Part shown: positions 52,801 to 61,508 of the stretch, piece by piece
Position numbering within the stretch: position 1 is the stretch's first letter
How the letters are laid out: the number at the start of each line of letters is the position of its first letter
Assembly (NCBI RefSeq): GCF_018130825.1
Contig: NZ_JAFCJS010000002.1
Location: 310,001 to 374,000, forward strand
DNA length: 64,000 nucleotides
Direction: 5' to 3'
Source: Bradyrhizobium liaoningense
GTDB taxonomy: Bacteria > Pseudomonadota > Alphaproteobacteria > Rhizobiales > Xanthobacteraceae
Notes under the pieces: model-generated
What the model saw: only the letters and a program-made list of their open reading frames with translations
Databases searched by the model: none
What the model was told of the DNA's origin: nothing
Made by a program: the position numbers and the translations under genes

Positions 52801-52828
52801 TCTAGAGCCCCGTTCCGGGGGCTCTAGA
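52801..52828. terminator. Perfect 11-base hairpin after fpr
   Basis: TCTAGAGCCCC and GGGGCTCTAGA form a perfect stem with a six-base loop (GTTCCG), 58 bases after the fpr stop. There is no clear T-run, so termination would be hairpin-only or Rho-assisted. Confidence 0.5.
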
Positions 52829-52933
52829 TCCAGAATTTCTGCGCGAGAAGATCGCATTTTCGCCACCGCCGGGGCGTTGCGGCGCCGATTCGGCGCACGA
52901 TACTATGTGGGACCGAATCAGCGGAGTTCCCAC

Positions 52934-53260
52934 ATGGTTGCGGACAGCGACAGCAACATCGCCTGGCACCGGGTTCAGTTGAAGAAGAACCGCGCGGAGT
53001 TGAAGGCGCTGGAGACCGCGCGCTTCACGATGGGCGAGATCGCCTCGTCGAAGCGGAACGGCCAGACCCAGAAGACGATCGCGGAACTCAAGCGCAAGAT
53101 CGCGCAGTCCGAGCGCGTCATCGCCGATCACGACAAGCGCACGCGGCGTCCGCTTGGCACCGACCTGCAAAGCCTCAGCAATGGCAGCTGGAGCCATTGG
53201 GACTCCTATACCAACCAGCAGCAACGCAAGACCGGCCAGCGTTCGCCCGGACGCGGATAG
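52934..53260 (+). CDS. Small coiled-coil hypothetical protein
   Basis: A 108-residue charged protein. About residues 15-75 form a continuous helix rich in Lys, Arg and Glu (HRVQLKKNRAELKALETARF, TIAELKRKIAQSERVIADHD), likely a coiled coil. The tail is polar (WSHWDSYTNQQQRK). GGAG lies upstream of ATG 52934. Related short proteins are common in Bradyrhizobium and unassigned. Confidence 0.6.
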   Translation: MVADSDSNIAWHRVQLKKNRAELKALETARFTMGEIASSKRNGQTQKTIAELKRKIAQSERVIADHDKRTRRPLGTDLQSLSNGSWSHWDSYTNQQQRKTGQRSPGRG

Positions 53261-53341
53261 GCTCTCTTCCGCCCGTTCCGGCTCTTGCGCGCCGCCGCGC
53301 GCACACCATCTGGTTGAGGCGCCAACCATTCCGGTGATCCC

Positions 53342-54757
53342 ATGGCACAGCGCCTCGATTTCACCAGCGAGGCCTTCTTCCGCGATCCGCCCAAGGCGAT
53401 CGCGATGCTGCGCGCCTCCGGCCCGGTGGTCGCGACGCGCTTTCCCCTGGTCGGCGAGGTCTGGATCACCACCACGCACGACGCCACGGCAGAGGTCCTG
53501 AAGGACGGCGCGACCTTCACGCTGCGCAAGGAGGATGGCGAGGTCGCGGGGCTACGCTGGTGGATGCCGAAATACGTCAAGACCATCGCCAATAACATGC
53601 TGACGATGGACGAGCCGGATCACACGCGGCTGCGCAGCATCGTCGATGAAGCGTTTCGCCGCCGTGCCATCGTGGCGATGGAGCCGCGCATTCGCGCGAT
53701 AGCGGACGGTCTTGCCGACGAGCTGTTTGCCGGCGGCGGCCCCGCCGATCTCGTCCAGCGCTATGCCCGCCTGCTGCCGCTGGCGGTCATCTGCGAGCTG
53801 CTGGGCCTGCCGGCCGCCGATCGTCCGAGGTTCATCGCCTGGGCGAATTCAATGTCGTCTCTCACCAATGTCCTCAGCTTCTTCCGGTTGCTGTTCGCGT
53901 TCCGCAAGATGCGACGCTATCTCGAAGGGCAGTTGCAGATCGCGCGGGTACGGGGCGGCGAGGGCCTGATCGCCGAGCTGGTCCAGGTCGAGCGCGAGGG
54001 CGGCCAGATCACGCCGGATGAAATGGTCTCGATGGTGTTCCTGCTGCTGGCTGCGGGCTCGGAGACCACGACGCATCTCATCAGCGGTTCGGCCTATGAA
54101 CTTCTCAAGGATCCGGCCTTGCGCGACTGGCTGGAGCAAGACCGCAGCCGCATCGCGCTCGCCGTCGAGGAGTTTTTGCGGTTCGTCTCGCCGGTGCAGT
54201 TCTCAAAACCGCGCTATGTGCGGCGGGACATCGAGCTAGCGGGCGTGCGGCTGAAGAAGGGCGATCGCGTCATGGTCATGCTCGCCGCCGCGAACACGGA
54301 TCCGGCGGTGCACGATCAGCCCGAGCGCCTCGACCTCGCGCGCAAGCCGAACCGCCACATCTCGTTCGGGACGGGAATTCATTTCTGCCTTGGCCATCAA
54401 CTCGCGCGGATCGAAGCGGCCTGCGCGCTTGCGGCGCTGTTGGAACGATGGCCGAAACTTGGTCTGGCCATTGATCCCTCGCAGGTTCGCTGGCGCAGGC
54501 GCCCGGGCCTGCGCGCGATCGCGAAGCTTCCTGTTACGGCAGAGGCCAGGGGAACAGATGTCGCGGCGTCTGCGCGAATGGTGGTTGATCGTTCCTCGCA
54601 CAGGCAGACTGACGTTTCCTGCCTTCGGAAAATCGTCGCGGCTGTGATCAGTCAGGAACGGTGTTCGGCGGTCGCTGTTGTCATCAGGACCTCGGCACGC
54701 GACGAACAGGTTCCGTGCCGCAAGGATTCCACATCTCTCGAGGAGTCTGGATCATGA
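53342..54757 (+). CDS. Cytochrome P450
   Basis: A 471-residue monooxygenase. The haem loop FGTGIHFCLGHQLARIEA carries the thiolate C349. The oxygen-binding I-helix reads LAAGSETTTHLI and the ExxR motif EEFLRF is present. Bacterial P450s usually stop about 50 residues after the haem loop. Here the frame continues some 70 residues beyond AIAKLPVTAEARG with Ser/Arg/Cys-rich sequence unlike the family. Its stop overlaps the ATG of the next small gene. The extension may be genuine or the result of a lost stop. No ferredoxin gene is adjacent. Confidence 0.9.
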   Translation: MAQRLDFTSEAFFRDPPKAIAMLRASGPVVATRFPLVGEVWITTTHDATAEVLKDGATFTLRKEDGEVAGLRWWMPKYVKTIANNMLTMDEPDHTRLRSIVDEAFRRRAIVAMEPRIRAIADGLADELFAGGGPADLVQRYARLLPLAVICELLGLPAADRPRFIAWANSMSSLTNVLSFFRLLFAFRKMRRYLEGQLQIARVRGGEGLIAELVQVEREGGQITPDEMVSMVFLLLAAGSETTTHLISGSAYELLKDPALRDWLEQDRSRIALAVEEFLRFVSPVQFSKPRYVRRDIELAGVRLKKGDRVMVMLAAANTDPAVHDQPERLDLARKPNRHISFGTGIHFCLGHQLARIEAACALAALLERWPKLGLAIDPSQVRWRRRPGLRAIAKLPVTAEARGTDVAASARMVVDRSSHRQTDVSCLRKIVAAVISQERCSAVAVVIRTSARDEQVPCRKDSTSLEESGS

Positions 54758-54939
54758 GCACCCGAATGCCACCTGTTCCGCCCGACAATCAGAGCCCGAA
54801 GGGAACTGGCGACAGCAAACAAACGTCAGCCAAGCAGACGCCGCGCGGACAACAGCGCACGGAAAATCCGGACCAGCAGGGAGACCAGGGCAACATCAAG
54901 CAGAACACGACCAATCAGGGTTATCAGCAGGACCGTTGA
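54754..54939 (+). CDS. Small disordered hydrophilic protein 1
   Basis: A 61-residue protein almost without hydrophobic residues, rich in Gln, Asn, Thr, Pro and Gly (GDQGNIKQNTTNQGYQQDR at the end). GAGGAGT lies before ATG 54754. It starts a run of four similar small proteins up to 55684. Composition suggests an intrinsically disordered, hydrophilin-like product. Confidence 0.65.
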   Translation: MSTRMPPVPPDNQSPKGTGDSKQTSAKQTPRGQQRTENPDQQGDQGNIKQNTTNQGYQQDR

Positions 54940-54954
54940 GGAGGACGACGCTAC

Positions 54955-55155
54955 ATGTCGACATCCACCAAGACACCGAACAGCATTCGTCAGGGCGGAC
55001 CCGGCGCATCGCACGAGAACGCGAAGGCGCCGCTGGAGATCAAGAAGCCGCCCGCCGACGATGCACAGCGAAGCCGCAGCCGCGTCTCGGGTGGCGGAGG
55101 CGAGCACGATTCCCATCACACGCACGATGAGGCCGGCAAGGGCGGAGGCAGGTGA
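54955..55155 (+). CDS. Small disordered hydrophilic protein 2
   Basis: A 66-residue protein rich in Ser, Gly, His and Lys (SGGGGEHDSHHTHDEAGKGG at the end), which could bind metal weakly. GAGGAGG is found 15 bases upstream of the ATG. It follows protein 1 by 15 bases, so it is probably in the same transcript. No family recognised. Confidence 0.6.
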   Translation: MSTSTKTPNSIRQGGPGASHENAKAPLEIKKPPADDAQRSRSRVSGGGGEHDSHHTHDEAGKGGGR

Positions 55156-55171
55156 AGACCGGAGAGCCAGC

Positions 55172-55408
55172 ATGCAAGGCAAGAAGACCCATGAGCAGCA
55201 GGTCCGCATTCTCGAGCGCAAGCCTGATCTCCCCGACGCACGAGAGCTGGATCAGGCGTTGGTGACCAAACCCGGGGAGACGCGACAGAACGAATCTCCA
55301 GTGAGCCGGGGTGGTCTCAATCAGGAGAGCGACCACAACAAGCACAACAATCCCGGCCAGAGCGGCCACAAGCCGCCGAAACCGACGCCGGCGCAACAGA
55401 AGCACTGA
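55172..55408 (+). CDS. Small disordered hydrophilic protein 3
   Basis: A 78-residue protein. The first 35 residues are helical and charged (EQQVRILERKPDLPDARELD); the rest is Asn/His/Pro/Lys-rich (SDHNKHNNPGQSGHKPPKP). GGAGAG precedes ATG 55172, 16 bases after protein 2. No family or catalytic motif is visible. Confidence 0.62.
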   Translation: MQGKKTHEQQVRILERKPDLPDARELDQALVTKPGETRQNESPVSRGGLNQESDHNKHNNPGQSGHKPPKPTPAQQKH

Positions 55409-55441
55409 GCCTTCGCAAGATCACTGCAAGAGGAGAGAGCG

Positions 55442-55684
55442 ATGCCAGGTGGGCATGGCAGCAAGACGCATTTCAGGTCCGGCATGCATGGCAAGGGCGA
55501 CGGCACCGGCGGATTGACCGACGTACCCAAGGACATGATCGGCGACAACATGGTGCTATCGAACCGCGACAAGAAGCTGCATTCGGACATTCGTGGCATG
55601 GACGGCAAGTCCATCCAGACCGAACAGTACCAGGATCATGCTGCGAACCGGCTCGATGAGGAGCCGGGGACCGACGAGACCTGA
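55442..55684 (+). CDS. Small hydrophilic protein 4
   Basis: An 80-residue polar protein (MPGGHGSKTHFRSGMHGKGDG at the start, then KDMIGDNMVLSNRDKKLHSD). AGGAGAGAG lies before ATG 55442. It is the last of the run and is followed by a strong intrinsic terminator 22 bases after its stop. Confidence 0.62.
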   Translation: MPGGHGSKTHFRSGMHGKGDGTGGLTDVPKDMIGDNMVLSNRDKKLHSDIRGMDGKSIQTEQYQDHAANRLDEEPGTDET

Positions 55685-55706
55685 GAAAGGGTCCTCCCGA
55701 CAAACG

Positions 55707-55739
55707 AAGCGGACCGGTGTTCAGCCGGTCCGCTTTTTT
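55707..55739 (+). terminator. Rho-independent terminator
   Basis: The stem AAGCGGACCGG / CCGGTCCGCTT (11 pairs, loop TGTTCAG) is followed by six T at 55734-55739. It closes the small-protein operon. It overlaps the last codons of the convergent DUF763 gene and could also act in that direction. Confidence 0.85.
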
Positions 55740-56971
55740 GTCTGCGCAAGCTCGCGCTCCCAGCCGAACACGGAGCGACCGTCGAGATCGGGCGAGGCTG
55801 CACGTTCACCTGCGATGAACGACTCCACCGACGGTCCACGTGCGGTCCGCTCCAGCCGCCTCGCCTGGTCGTCGAGGCGCTTGATCGCCTGCATCTCTTC
55901 CTCACGCCCGAGCTTTGCGTTCTGGATCGCACCCTTCAGCACGCGGATGGTCTCGTCATAGACCTTGATCGGGACGGGATAGGGATGCCGGTCCTTGCCG
56001 CCATGGGCGAGCGAGAAGCGCGCGGGGTCCGTGAAGCGATAGGGCGCGCCGTGCACGACTTCGGCGACCATCGCCAGCGAACGCACCGTGCGCGCGCCGA
56101 CGCCGGGCGTCAGCAGCAGCTCCGGGAAATCGACCGGGCCGCGCTCGGCCGCCGCAGCCAGCGTGCCGTGCAGGCGGCGCGCGAACACGTCCTTGGGTCT
56201 GACGTCGTGATGATCAGGCATGATCAGGTGCGGCAGCAGGGCTTGCGCCGGCTCGGGCGCCGTCCCGGTGAGCCGCTCGAATTCCGCGAGAATGCGGTCG
56301 GGACCGAGATCGCTCAAGAGCTCCAGTTGCGCGGTGCGCGAGACGTCGGCGCGGTGATCGGTGAGATTGACGATCTCGCCCTGCTGCGGACCGTCGATCG
56401 CGCTGTGGGGCGCATCGACGAAGCTCTTCAGCACCTCGGAATGCCAGTGATAGCGGCGGGCCTGGCGCTTGTCGCCGTTCATGCCCTGCTGCACCACCGT
56501 CCACTTGCCGTCGGCGGTGACGAAGAAGCCGTGGAGATAAAGATCGAAACCGTCCTGCACCGCGGCGCTGTCGACCTTCGCCACCAGGCGGCTGGCGCGC
56601 GTGAGCTTTGCGCCGTCGAAGCCGACGCGATCGCCGAGCAGCAACAGCTCGTCCGGCGTCTTGCGCGAATGCTGGCCGCGGCCGCCGCAGACATAGATGC
56701 CGAGCTCGTCCTGGAGCGGGCCGAGTCCGCGCTTCAGCGCGCCGATCACCGAGGTGGTTATCCCTGAGGAGTGCCAGTCCATCCCCATCACGGCGCCGAA
56801 CGACTGGAACCAGAACGGGTGCGACAGACGCTGCAGGAATGCATCGCGTCCGTAATGATGAACGACTGCCTGGGTGACGATCGCGCCGAGCGTCGCCATG
56901 CGGCTTGCGAGCCACGGCGGAACCCGTCCGGTGTGGAGAGGAAGATCGGCGCTGCCGGTTCGTCTGGTCAT
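55721..56971 (-). CDS. DUF763 domain protein
   Basis: A 416-residue protein with the DUF763 opening TGSADLPLHTGRVPPWLASRM and the conserved downstream MGMDWHSSGITTSV, FVTADGKWTVVQQGMN and PELLLTPGVGARTVRSLA, the last resembling a helix-hairpin-helix. DUF763 is widespread and has been loosely tied to DNA repair by the HhH-like region, but it has no proven activity. ATG 56971 is used; a GTG three codons upstream is possible. Confidence 0.82.
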   Translation of the reverse strand: MTRRTGSADLPLHTGRVPPWLASRMATLGAIVTQAVVHHYGRDAFLQRLSHPFWFQSFGAVMGMDWHSSGITTSVIGALKRGLGPLQDELGIYVCGGRGQHSRKTPDELLLLGDRVGFDGAKLTRASRLVAKVDSAAVQDGFDLYLHGFFVTADGKWTVVQQGMNGDKRQARRYHWHSEVLKSFVDAPHSAIDGPQQGEIVNLTDHRADVSRTAQLELLSDLGPDRILAEFERLTGTAPEPAQALLPHLIMPDHHDVRPKDVFARRLHGTLAAAAERGPVDFPELLLTPGVGARTVRSLAMVAEVVHGAPYRFTDPARFSLAHGGKDRHPYPVPIKVYDETIRVLKGAIQNAKLGREEEMQAIKRLDDQARRLERTARGPSVESFIAGERAASPDLDGRSVFGWERELAQTKKRTG

Positions 56972-57097
56972 GCGAACCACAAACTAGCGCAGGTCGGCGA
57001 CGGTTGCACCAGCGGAATGCCGCGTTGCAGGGGGCGGGGGGAGCGAAGCCGGCCGGGAGGCGTTGAGCGCTGACGCGAATGCAAGATGGGGACAGCA

Positions 57098-58234
57098 ATG
57101 AATTGGCAGGCCCTGATGACCGACATCGACAGGATGTTCGGCTGGATACCGCCATGGTTCATCGGGCTCTGCCTCGTTGCCGGGGCGATCCTGCTTGCCC
57201 TGTTCGTTTATCGAATCGCGGTCCGGCTGCTCAATCGCGCCTTCGGGACCCGGCTTCCCCTCATCAGCGTGTTCATCGAGCGGACGGCGGGGCCGGCCCA
57301 GCTTGCGCTGTGTCTTGCCGCCGTCGCGCTCGTCCTGCCGCTCGCCTCGCTCGACGACACCATCCGCGCGCCGCTCACGCGCCTGTTCGTCGTCGCCTTC
57401 ATCGCGCTGATCGGCTGGATCTCGATCCGGGTCGTCGACATGAGCGCGGCGCGCTATTTGCAGAGTTTCCGCGACGTCACCGAAAATTTCATCGCGCGCA
57501 AGCACGTCACGCAGGTGCGCGTGTTCAAACGCGTCACCGACATCATCATCGTCATCATCACGGTCTCGACCGCGCTGATGACGTTCGATTCGGTGCGGCA
57601 GTACGGCGTCAGCCTGTTCGCCTCCGCGGGCGCTGCCGGTATCATCGTCGGTCTTGCCGCCCGTCCGCTGCTCAGCAACCTGATCGCGGGCTTGCAGATC
57701 GCGATCACCCAGCCGATCCGGATCGAGGATGCCGTCATCATCGAGAACGAGTGGGGCTGGGTCGAGGACATCGCCTCGACCTATGTCGTGATCCGGCTCT
57801 GGGACTGGCGCCGCATGGTGGTGCCGCTGTCGTACTTCATCGAAAAACCGTTCCAGAACTGGACCCGCGATACCGCCTCCCTGATCGGCGTCATCGCGCT
57901 CCATGTCGATTACCGCGCCGATGTACCGCGCATCCGGCGCTGGCTGGAGGAGGCGGTGAAGCAGTCGAAGCTGTGGGACGGCGAGGTCGTCAATCTCCAG
58001 GTGATCGATGCGGATTCGCGCACCATCGAGCTGCGTGCGCTGGTCAGCGCCAGGAATGCGCCGCAATCCTGGGACCTGCGCTGCGAGATCAGGGAGAAGC
58101 TCGTGGCCTTCATCCGCGACGAGATGCCGGAGGCGCTGCCGCGCGAGCGCGCAATCCTGATCCCGTCCGCCGGCGACGATGCCGCCTTCCTGCGGCCGCC
58201 ACCGGACAAGATGCGGGCGAGCACGCGCAATTGA
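57098..58234 (+). CDS. MscS-type mechanosensitive channel
   Basis: A 378-residue inner-membrane channel with about four N-terminal helices. The pore-lining helix is GVSLFASAGAAGIIVGLAARP (Gly/Ala packed), followed by LLSNLIAGLQIAITQPIRIED, the start of the MscS beta domain. Then come GWVEDIASTYVVIRLWDWRRMVVPLSYF and a soluble C-terminal alpha/beta domain. It opens under membrane tension to release solutes. ATG 57098 has GGGGA upstream; ATG 57086 is in frame. Confidence 0.88.
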   Translation: MNWQALMTDIDRMFGWIPPWFIGLCLVAGAILLALFVYRIAVRLLNRAFGTRLPLISVFIERTAGPAQLALCLAAVALVLPLASLDDTIRAPLTRLFVVAFIALIGWISIRVVDMSAARYLQSFRDVTENFIARKHVTQVRVFKRVTDIIIVIITVSTALMTFDSVRQYGVSLFASAGAAGIIVGLAARPLLSNLIAGLQIAITQPIRIEDAVIIENEWGWVEDIASTYVVIRLWDWRRMVVPLSYFIEKPFQNWTRDTASLIGVIALHVDYRADVPRIRRWLEEAVKQSKLWDGEVVNLQVIDADSRTIELRALVSARNAPQSWDLRCEIREKLVAFIRDEMPEALPRERAILIPSAGDDAAFLRPPPDKMRASTRN

Positions 58235-58248
58235 ACGGGGCGGGGTTG

Positions 58249-59166
58249 TTAGGCAGCTCCAGCCATGGCGGCCTGTCCTCCGGCGCGCGGGCGCCGCTTG
58301 CGCAGTTTCCGCCGGGCCCAGATCAGCAGTCCTGTCGAGAGCAGCGTCAGGAGCGCGATCGAGGTGACGACATTGAGTGGCGAAGCGATCAGGGCCGACC
58401 AGTTTCCCTCGTGGATCAACCGCGGCCAGTTGCGTGGCAGCGGCGTGACGCCGCTCGCATTGACCGCGTAGGCACGCAGCTCGCCGCCTTCGTAGATTCG
58501 CGCCATCACGCGGCCGCCGCGGGTGCCGATCGAGATCACGTGGGTGAGGTCGTGCTGGTCTGCGACCATGCGAACGGCCTCAGGCAGGGCAACTGGACGT
58601 CCGCCGCCGGCTGGAGCGGCTCCGTTCTGAAACGTCAGGCCGAACGCCATGCACAGGCCGGTCAGCGGGCTGAGCAGGACCAGCGGCAGCGCGAACCACG
58701 CGGTGCCCTTGTGCCATCCGGACAGCGTGTTGCGCAGCCGCGGCAGTCCCATGAAGATACCGAGAACCATCAGCGTGACCATGGCGATGGTCGAGCTCGT
58801 CACCAGCCACGCCTGGCCGAGCAACCGTTCATGGGTGAAGCGGGCCCACAGCAGGAGATCGGAGAGGCCGGAAGCTGCGGCGGCGGATTCGCCGGTTGCG
58901 AGATCGATCGCCGGGGCGCCGGCGCCTTGCAGCGTCATGCGCTGGCTGGCGGCATTGATCGACAGCCCGCGCGCCTTGCCGTCCGGATCGTATCGCTTCA
59001 CCAGCTCGACGACGCGCGCAGCATCAATGCCAGGACCGCTGGTGCCATTGACTTGCATCAGCGGTTCGAAGGACAGGATCAGTCCGGTGGCGATGATCGC
59101 GAGCAGGGGTAGGGCAAAGACCAGCGTGATCCAGCGATGCAGTGTCAACAGCAGGGGCTTGCTCAT
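58249..59166 (-). CDS. PepSY domain membrane protein
   Basis: A 305-residue protein. A PepSY_TM first helix (TLHRWITLVFALPLLAIIATG) with the conserved His opens the chain. A periplasmic PepSY-like region follows, with helices near 130-155, 165-190 and 270-290 and a basic tail (RRKLRKRRPR). GGAGACCGGAC precedes ATG 59166. It converges with the MscS gene and lies downstream of the MarR gene. Family members take part in periplasmic iron or redox chemistry. Confidence 0.8.
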   Translation of the reverse strand: MSKPLLLTLHRWITLVFALPLLAIIATGLILSFEPLMQVNGTSGPGIDAARVVELVKRYDPDGKARGLSINAASQRMTLQGAGAPAIDLATGESAAAASGLSDLLLWARFTHERLLGQAWLVTSSTIAMVTLMVLGIFMGLPRLRNTLSGWHKGTAWFALPLVLLSPLTGLCMAFGLTFQNGAAPAGGGRPVALPEAVRMVADQHDLTHVISIGTRGGRVMARIYEGGELRAYAVNASGVTPLPRNWPRLIHEGNWSALIASPLNVVTSIALLTLLSTGLLIWARRKLRKRRPRAGGQAAMAGAA

Positions 59167-59289
59167 GTCCGGTCTCCGACGATCCGCCGCTTTGGTTGCC
59201 CAACGCGGCGCCGAAGACAAATGACGCTTTGTCCATGTTGTTGCGTTGATTTGCAGCAAACGGAGTCTGCGTAGCGTCGCAGGCGAATG

Positions 59290-59817
59290 CTAATCGTTCG
59301 CAGGTTCGAGCGTCGTCAGCAGCTTGTGCAGCAACCGCGTCGCGCGCTCGATGTCGGCGTCCGAGAGGCCGCCGCGCACCATTGTGTCGCCGTGCTCGAG
59401 AACGTCGGCCATGACGCGCTCGGCGAGCGTGCGGCCCTTGGCCGTCAGCCGGACCGGCTTGCTGCGCTTGTCTTCCGCGCCTTCCGCCCGCGTGATGAAG
59501 CCTCGCTCCTGCAGGGAATTGAGCACCTTGGTCAGTCCGCCCGACGAGATCAGGATCGCCGGGTAAAGCTCGGTCGGGATCATCTCGTACGGGGGAGCGA
59601 CGCCGCGGAGCGTGATCAGCACCTCGAATTCCATGAATGACAGGTCGTGCGCGGCGATCTGCTGCGCGACGCCGTCGCGCATCAGGCTGTTCAGGCGATA
59701 GACGCGCACCATGAACTCGCCGACGGCGGTGACGGATTCGGGCCAATGCTTCTTCCTGATGCCGAGAAGCTTGTCCGCGGGATAGCGCGGTTCGGTCACG
59801 TTGCCTCCTGAGTTCAT
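59290..59817 (-). CDS. MarR-family transcriptional regulator
   Basis: A 175-residue MarR protein with the winged helix visible in LSFMEFEVLITLRGVAPPYEMI, PAILISSGGLTKVLNSLQERGFI and DKRSKPVRLTAKG. It is divergent from a small secreted protein gene. A clear palindrome lies in the 170 bases between them, suggesting autoregulation and control of the divergent gene. The PepSY gene downstream on the same strand is another likely target. Confidence 0.85.
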   Translation of the reverse strand: MNSGGNVTEPRYPADKLLGIRKKHWPESVTAVGEFMVRVYRLNSLMRDGVAQQIAAHDLSFMEFEVLITLRGVAPPYEMIPTELYPAILISSGGLTKVLNSLQERGFITRAEGAEDKRSKPVRLTAKGRTLAERVMADVLEHGDTMVRGGLSDADIERATRLLHKLLTTLEPAND

Positions 59818-59852
59818 CTAACGAAGAGTTCATCGGTGGATGTCTTGCCAGA

Positions 59853-59873
59853 AAGATATCCGGGAGATATCTT
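59853..59873. promoter_or_regulatory. Palindromic operator candidate for the adjacent MarR regulator
   Basis: AAGATATC and GATATCTT (eight-base perfect arms, five-base spacer) lie 36 bases upstream of the MarR start. The half motif AGAAAGATA recurs directly after it at 59877-59885. Arm length and position suit a MarR dimer. Confidence 0.6.
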
Positions 59874-59987
59874 CCTAGAAAGATAACTGATCGGCCGTTG
59901 TCGGTCGGCGAGAATCCGGACATGAGCCCGACGCGCGCGAGAAGCCGGCGCGCGAACGGGAGAGCCTTTGCCAAAACGGAGCATGAC

Positions 59988-60203
59988 ATGATCAAGCAAT
60001 ATCTGACGCTGACCTTGACCGCGGTGGTGATCCTGGCCGCGCCGGCGGCTTTCGCTGAAAACGGTCAGACCAGGACGACTGCCGCGGCCAAGGCGACCAA
60101 GCAGGCCACCGCACGGCAAGCTTTCGGGGCCGCGCCGGCCGGCACAAATTCCGCTGAAGCGGTTGCCATCGCTCGTCCGCCGGCTCAGCCCGGCGCCTGG
60201 TAA
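59988..60203 (+). CDS. Small secreted protein
   Basis: A 71-residue protein with a signal peptide (MIKQYLTLTLTAVVILAAPAAFA, cut near residue 23) and a mature part rich in Ala, Thr and Pro without cysteines. CGGAG precedes ATG 59988. It diverges from the MarR gene. Function unknown. Confidence 0.6.
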   Translation: MIKQYLTLTLTAVVILAAPAAFAENGQTRTTAAAKATKQATARQAFGAAPAGTNSAEAVAIARPPAQPGAW

Positions 60204-60394
60204 TCCCGGAAACAGGGGGTGCCGAGTGGCGGGCCGGCCTTCCAGCCTGTCGGCAGCATTCTGCATGTCCGGCGACATCATCCGAAAACCCTCACGGCAT
60301 CGTTAGCGGCTAATAGCTTGCTGGGAAGATACCTGCGGCCTACATCGCCGTGCAAGGCGGACGTCCCGACATCATCAGCCTGAAAGGGCATCCC

Positions 60395-60694
60395 ATGAAT
60401 CATTCCGTGGCCGAGATCGCCACCGACCGGGCCAGTATCTACCTCCAGCAGCTCTGCAAGCACTTTGCGCACAAGCTGCCGGTGGAGTTCACGCCGGAGC
60501 AGGGCACGATCCCGTTTTCAGTCGGGACGTGCCGGCTCGAAGCCGCGGCCGGCAAGCTCGTGCTCAGGGCGGACGCCGAGAATGCGGACCTCCTCAAGCA
60601 GGTCGAGGGCATTGTCGAGCGGCATCTCGTCCGCTTCGCCTTCCGCGATCCGCCGGAGATCGTCTGGCGGTCCGCGGAGCAGGCGGCGAGTTAG
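60395..60694 (+). CDS. DUF2218 domain protein
   Basis: A 99-residue protein matching DUF2218: DRASIYLQQLCKHFAHKLPVEF at the start, IPFSVGTCRLEA in the middle, LVRFAFRDPPEIVW near the end. In other bacteria DUF2218 genes sit near siderophore or haem genes, which suggests a link with iron handling, but no activity is known. AAAGGG lies before ATG 60395. It converges on the next gene with only 3 bases between. Confidence 0.82.
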   Translation: MNHSVAEIATDRASIYLQQLCKHFAHKLPVEFTPEQGTIPFSVGTCRLEAAAGKLVLRADAENADLLKQVEGIVERHLVRFAFRDPPEIVWRSAEQAAS

Positions 60695-60697
60695 GGC

Positions 60698-61498
60698 CTA
60701 CTCGCGTTTGGCCTTGATCGCGCCACGCAGGCCCGCCTGCTGCTGGATCGTGTCCAGCGCGCCGCTGGACTGTTCCTCCGTGACGAAGCGATTGAGCAGG
60801 GGAAGCGCGTCCTCGCGCCCCTTCGGGATCGCGATCGCCATGTGCTCCAGCCCCCAATTGCCGTCGAGGATTTTGGCGCCCGGCATCTGGTCGGACATCT
60901 CGAACAGCGTCGGCTTGTTGGTGGCGTAGAGATCGATCTCACCGCGGCCGAACATGGCGATGGTGACCTTGACGCTTTCGGCCGGAACGATGGTCGCATT
61001 CTTGAATTTTGCCGGCAGCGTCCGTTCCGAGGTCGAGCCCTTGGTGACGCCGATCTTCACGCCGGGCTTGTCGATGTCCTCGACTTTTGCGATCGGCGAA
61101 TTCGCCGGGACGAGGAAGCCGAGTTCGATCGCCAGCACTGGCTGGGTGAACGTGACCTCGTTCGCGCGAGCGGGCGTGGCGTTGGTCACGGTGAAATCGA
61201 TCTGGCCGTCGTGGATCGCGGTGACGATGTCGGCGACGCGCTGAAATCTGACATAGTCGACGCCGATTCCGAGCCGCTTTGCCAGCTCGCCGCCGAGATC
61301 ATAGGCGAGGCCGTGCGGCTTGCCGGCGGCGTCCGTCACCATCGAGGTCGGGCTGCCCGGATAGATGCCGACGCGCAAGGTCCCACTTGGCGCGAGGAGC
61401 TTTGCCTCGCCATCGGCGCGCGCGGGCGGCGCGCCGATCAGGTTGATGATTGCAACCGCGAGCAGGGCGGTGCGCGCAAAGTGCCCAGAGGTCCTCAT
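60698..61498 (-). CDS. Amino-acid-type ABC transporter substrate-binding protein (SBP family 3)
   Basis: A 266-residue periplasmic binding protein. The signal peptide ends near PARADG (about 30). SGTLRVGIYPGSPTSMV and AYDLGGELAKRLG define the first lobe, and FTVTNATPARANEVTFTQP the typical ligand-loop region. It lacks a neighbouring permease or ATPase, so it may be an orphan receptor. It lies 10 bases after the TctC gene on the same strand, probably in one transcript. Confidence 0.85.
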   Translation of the reverse strand: MRTSGHFARTALLAVAIINLIGAPPARADGEAKLLAPSGTLRVGIYPGSPTSMVTDAAGKPHGLAYDLGGELAKRLGIGVDYVRFQRVADIVTAIHDGQIDFTVTNATPARANEVTFTQPVLAIELGFLVPANSPIAKVEDIDKPGVKIGVTKGSTSERTLPAKFKNATIVPAESVKVTIAMFGRGEIDLYATNKPTLFEMSDQMPGAKILDGNWGLEHMAIAIPKGREDALPLLNRFVTEEQSSGALDTIQQQAGLRGAIKAKRE

Positions 61499-61508
61499 GG
61501 GAAGAGCC

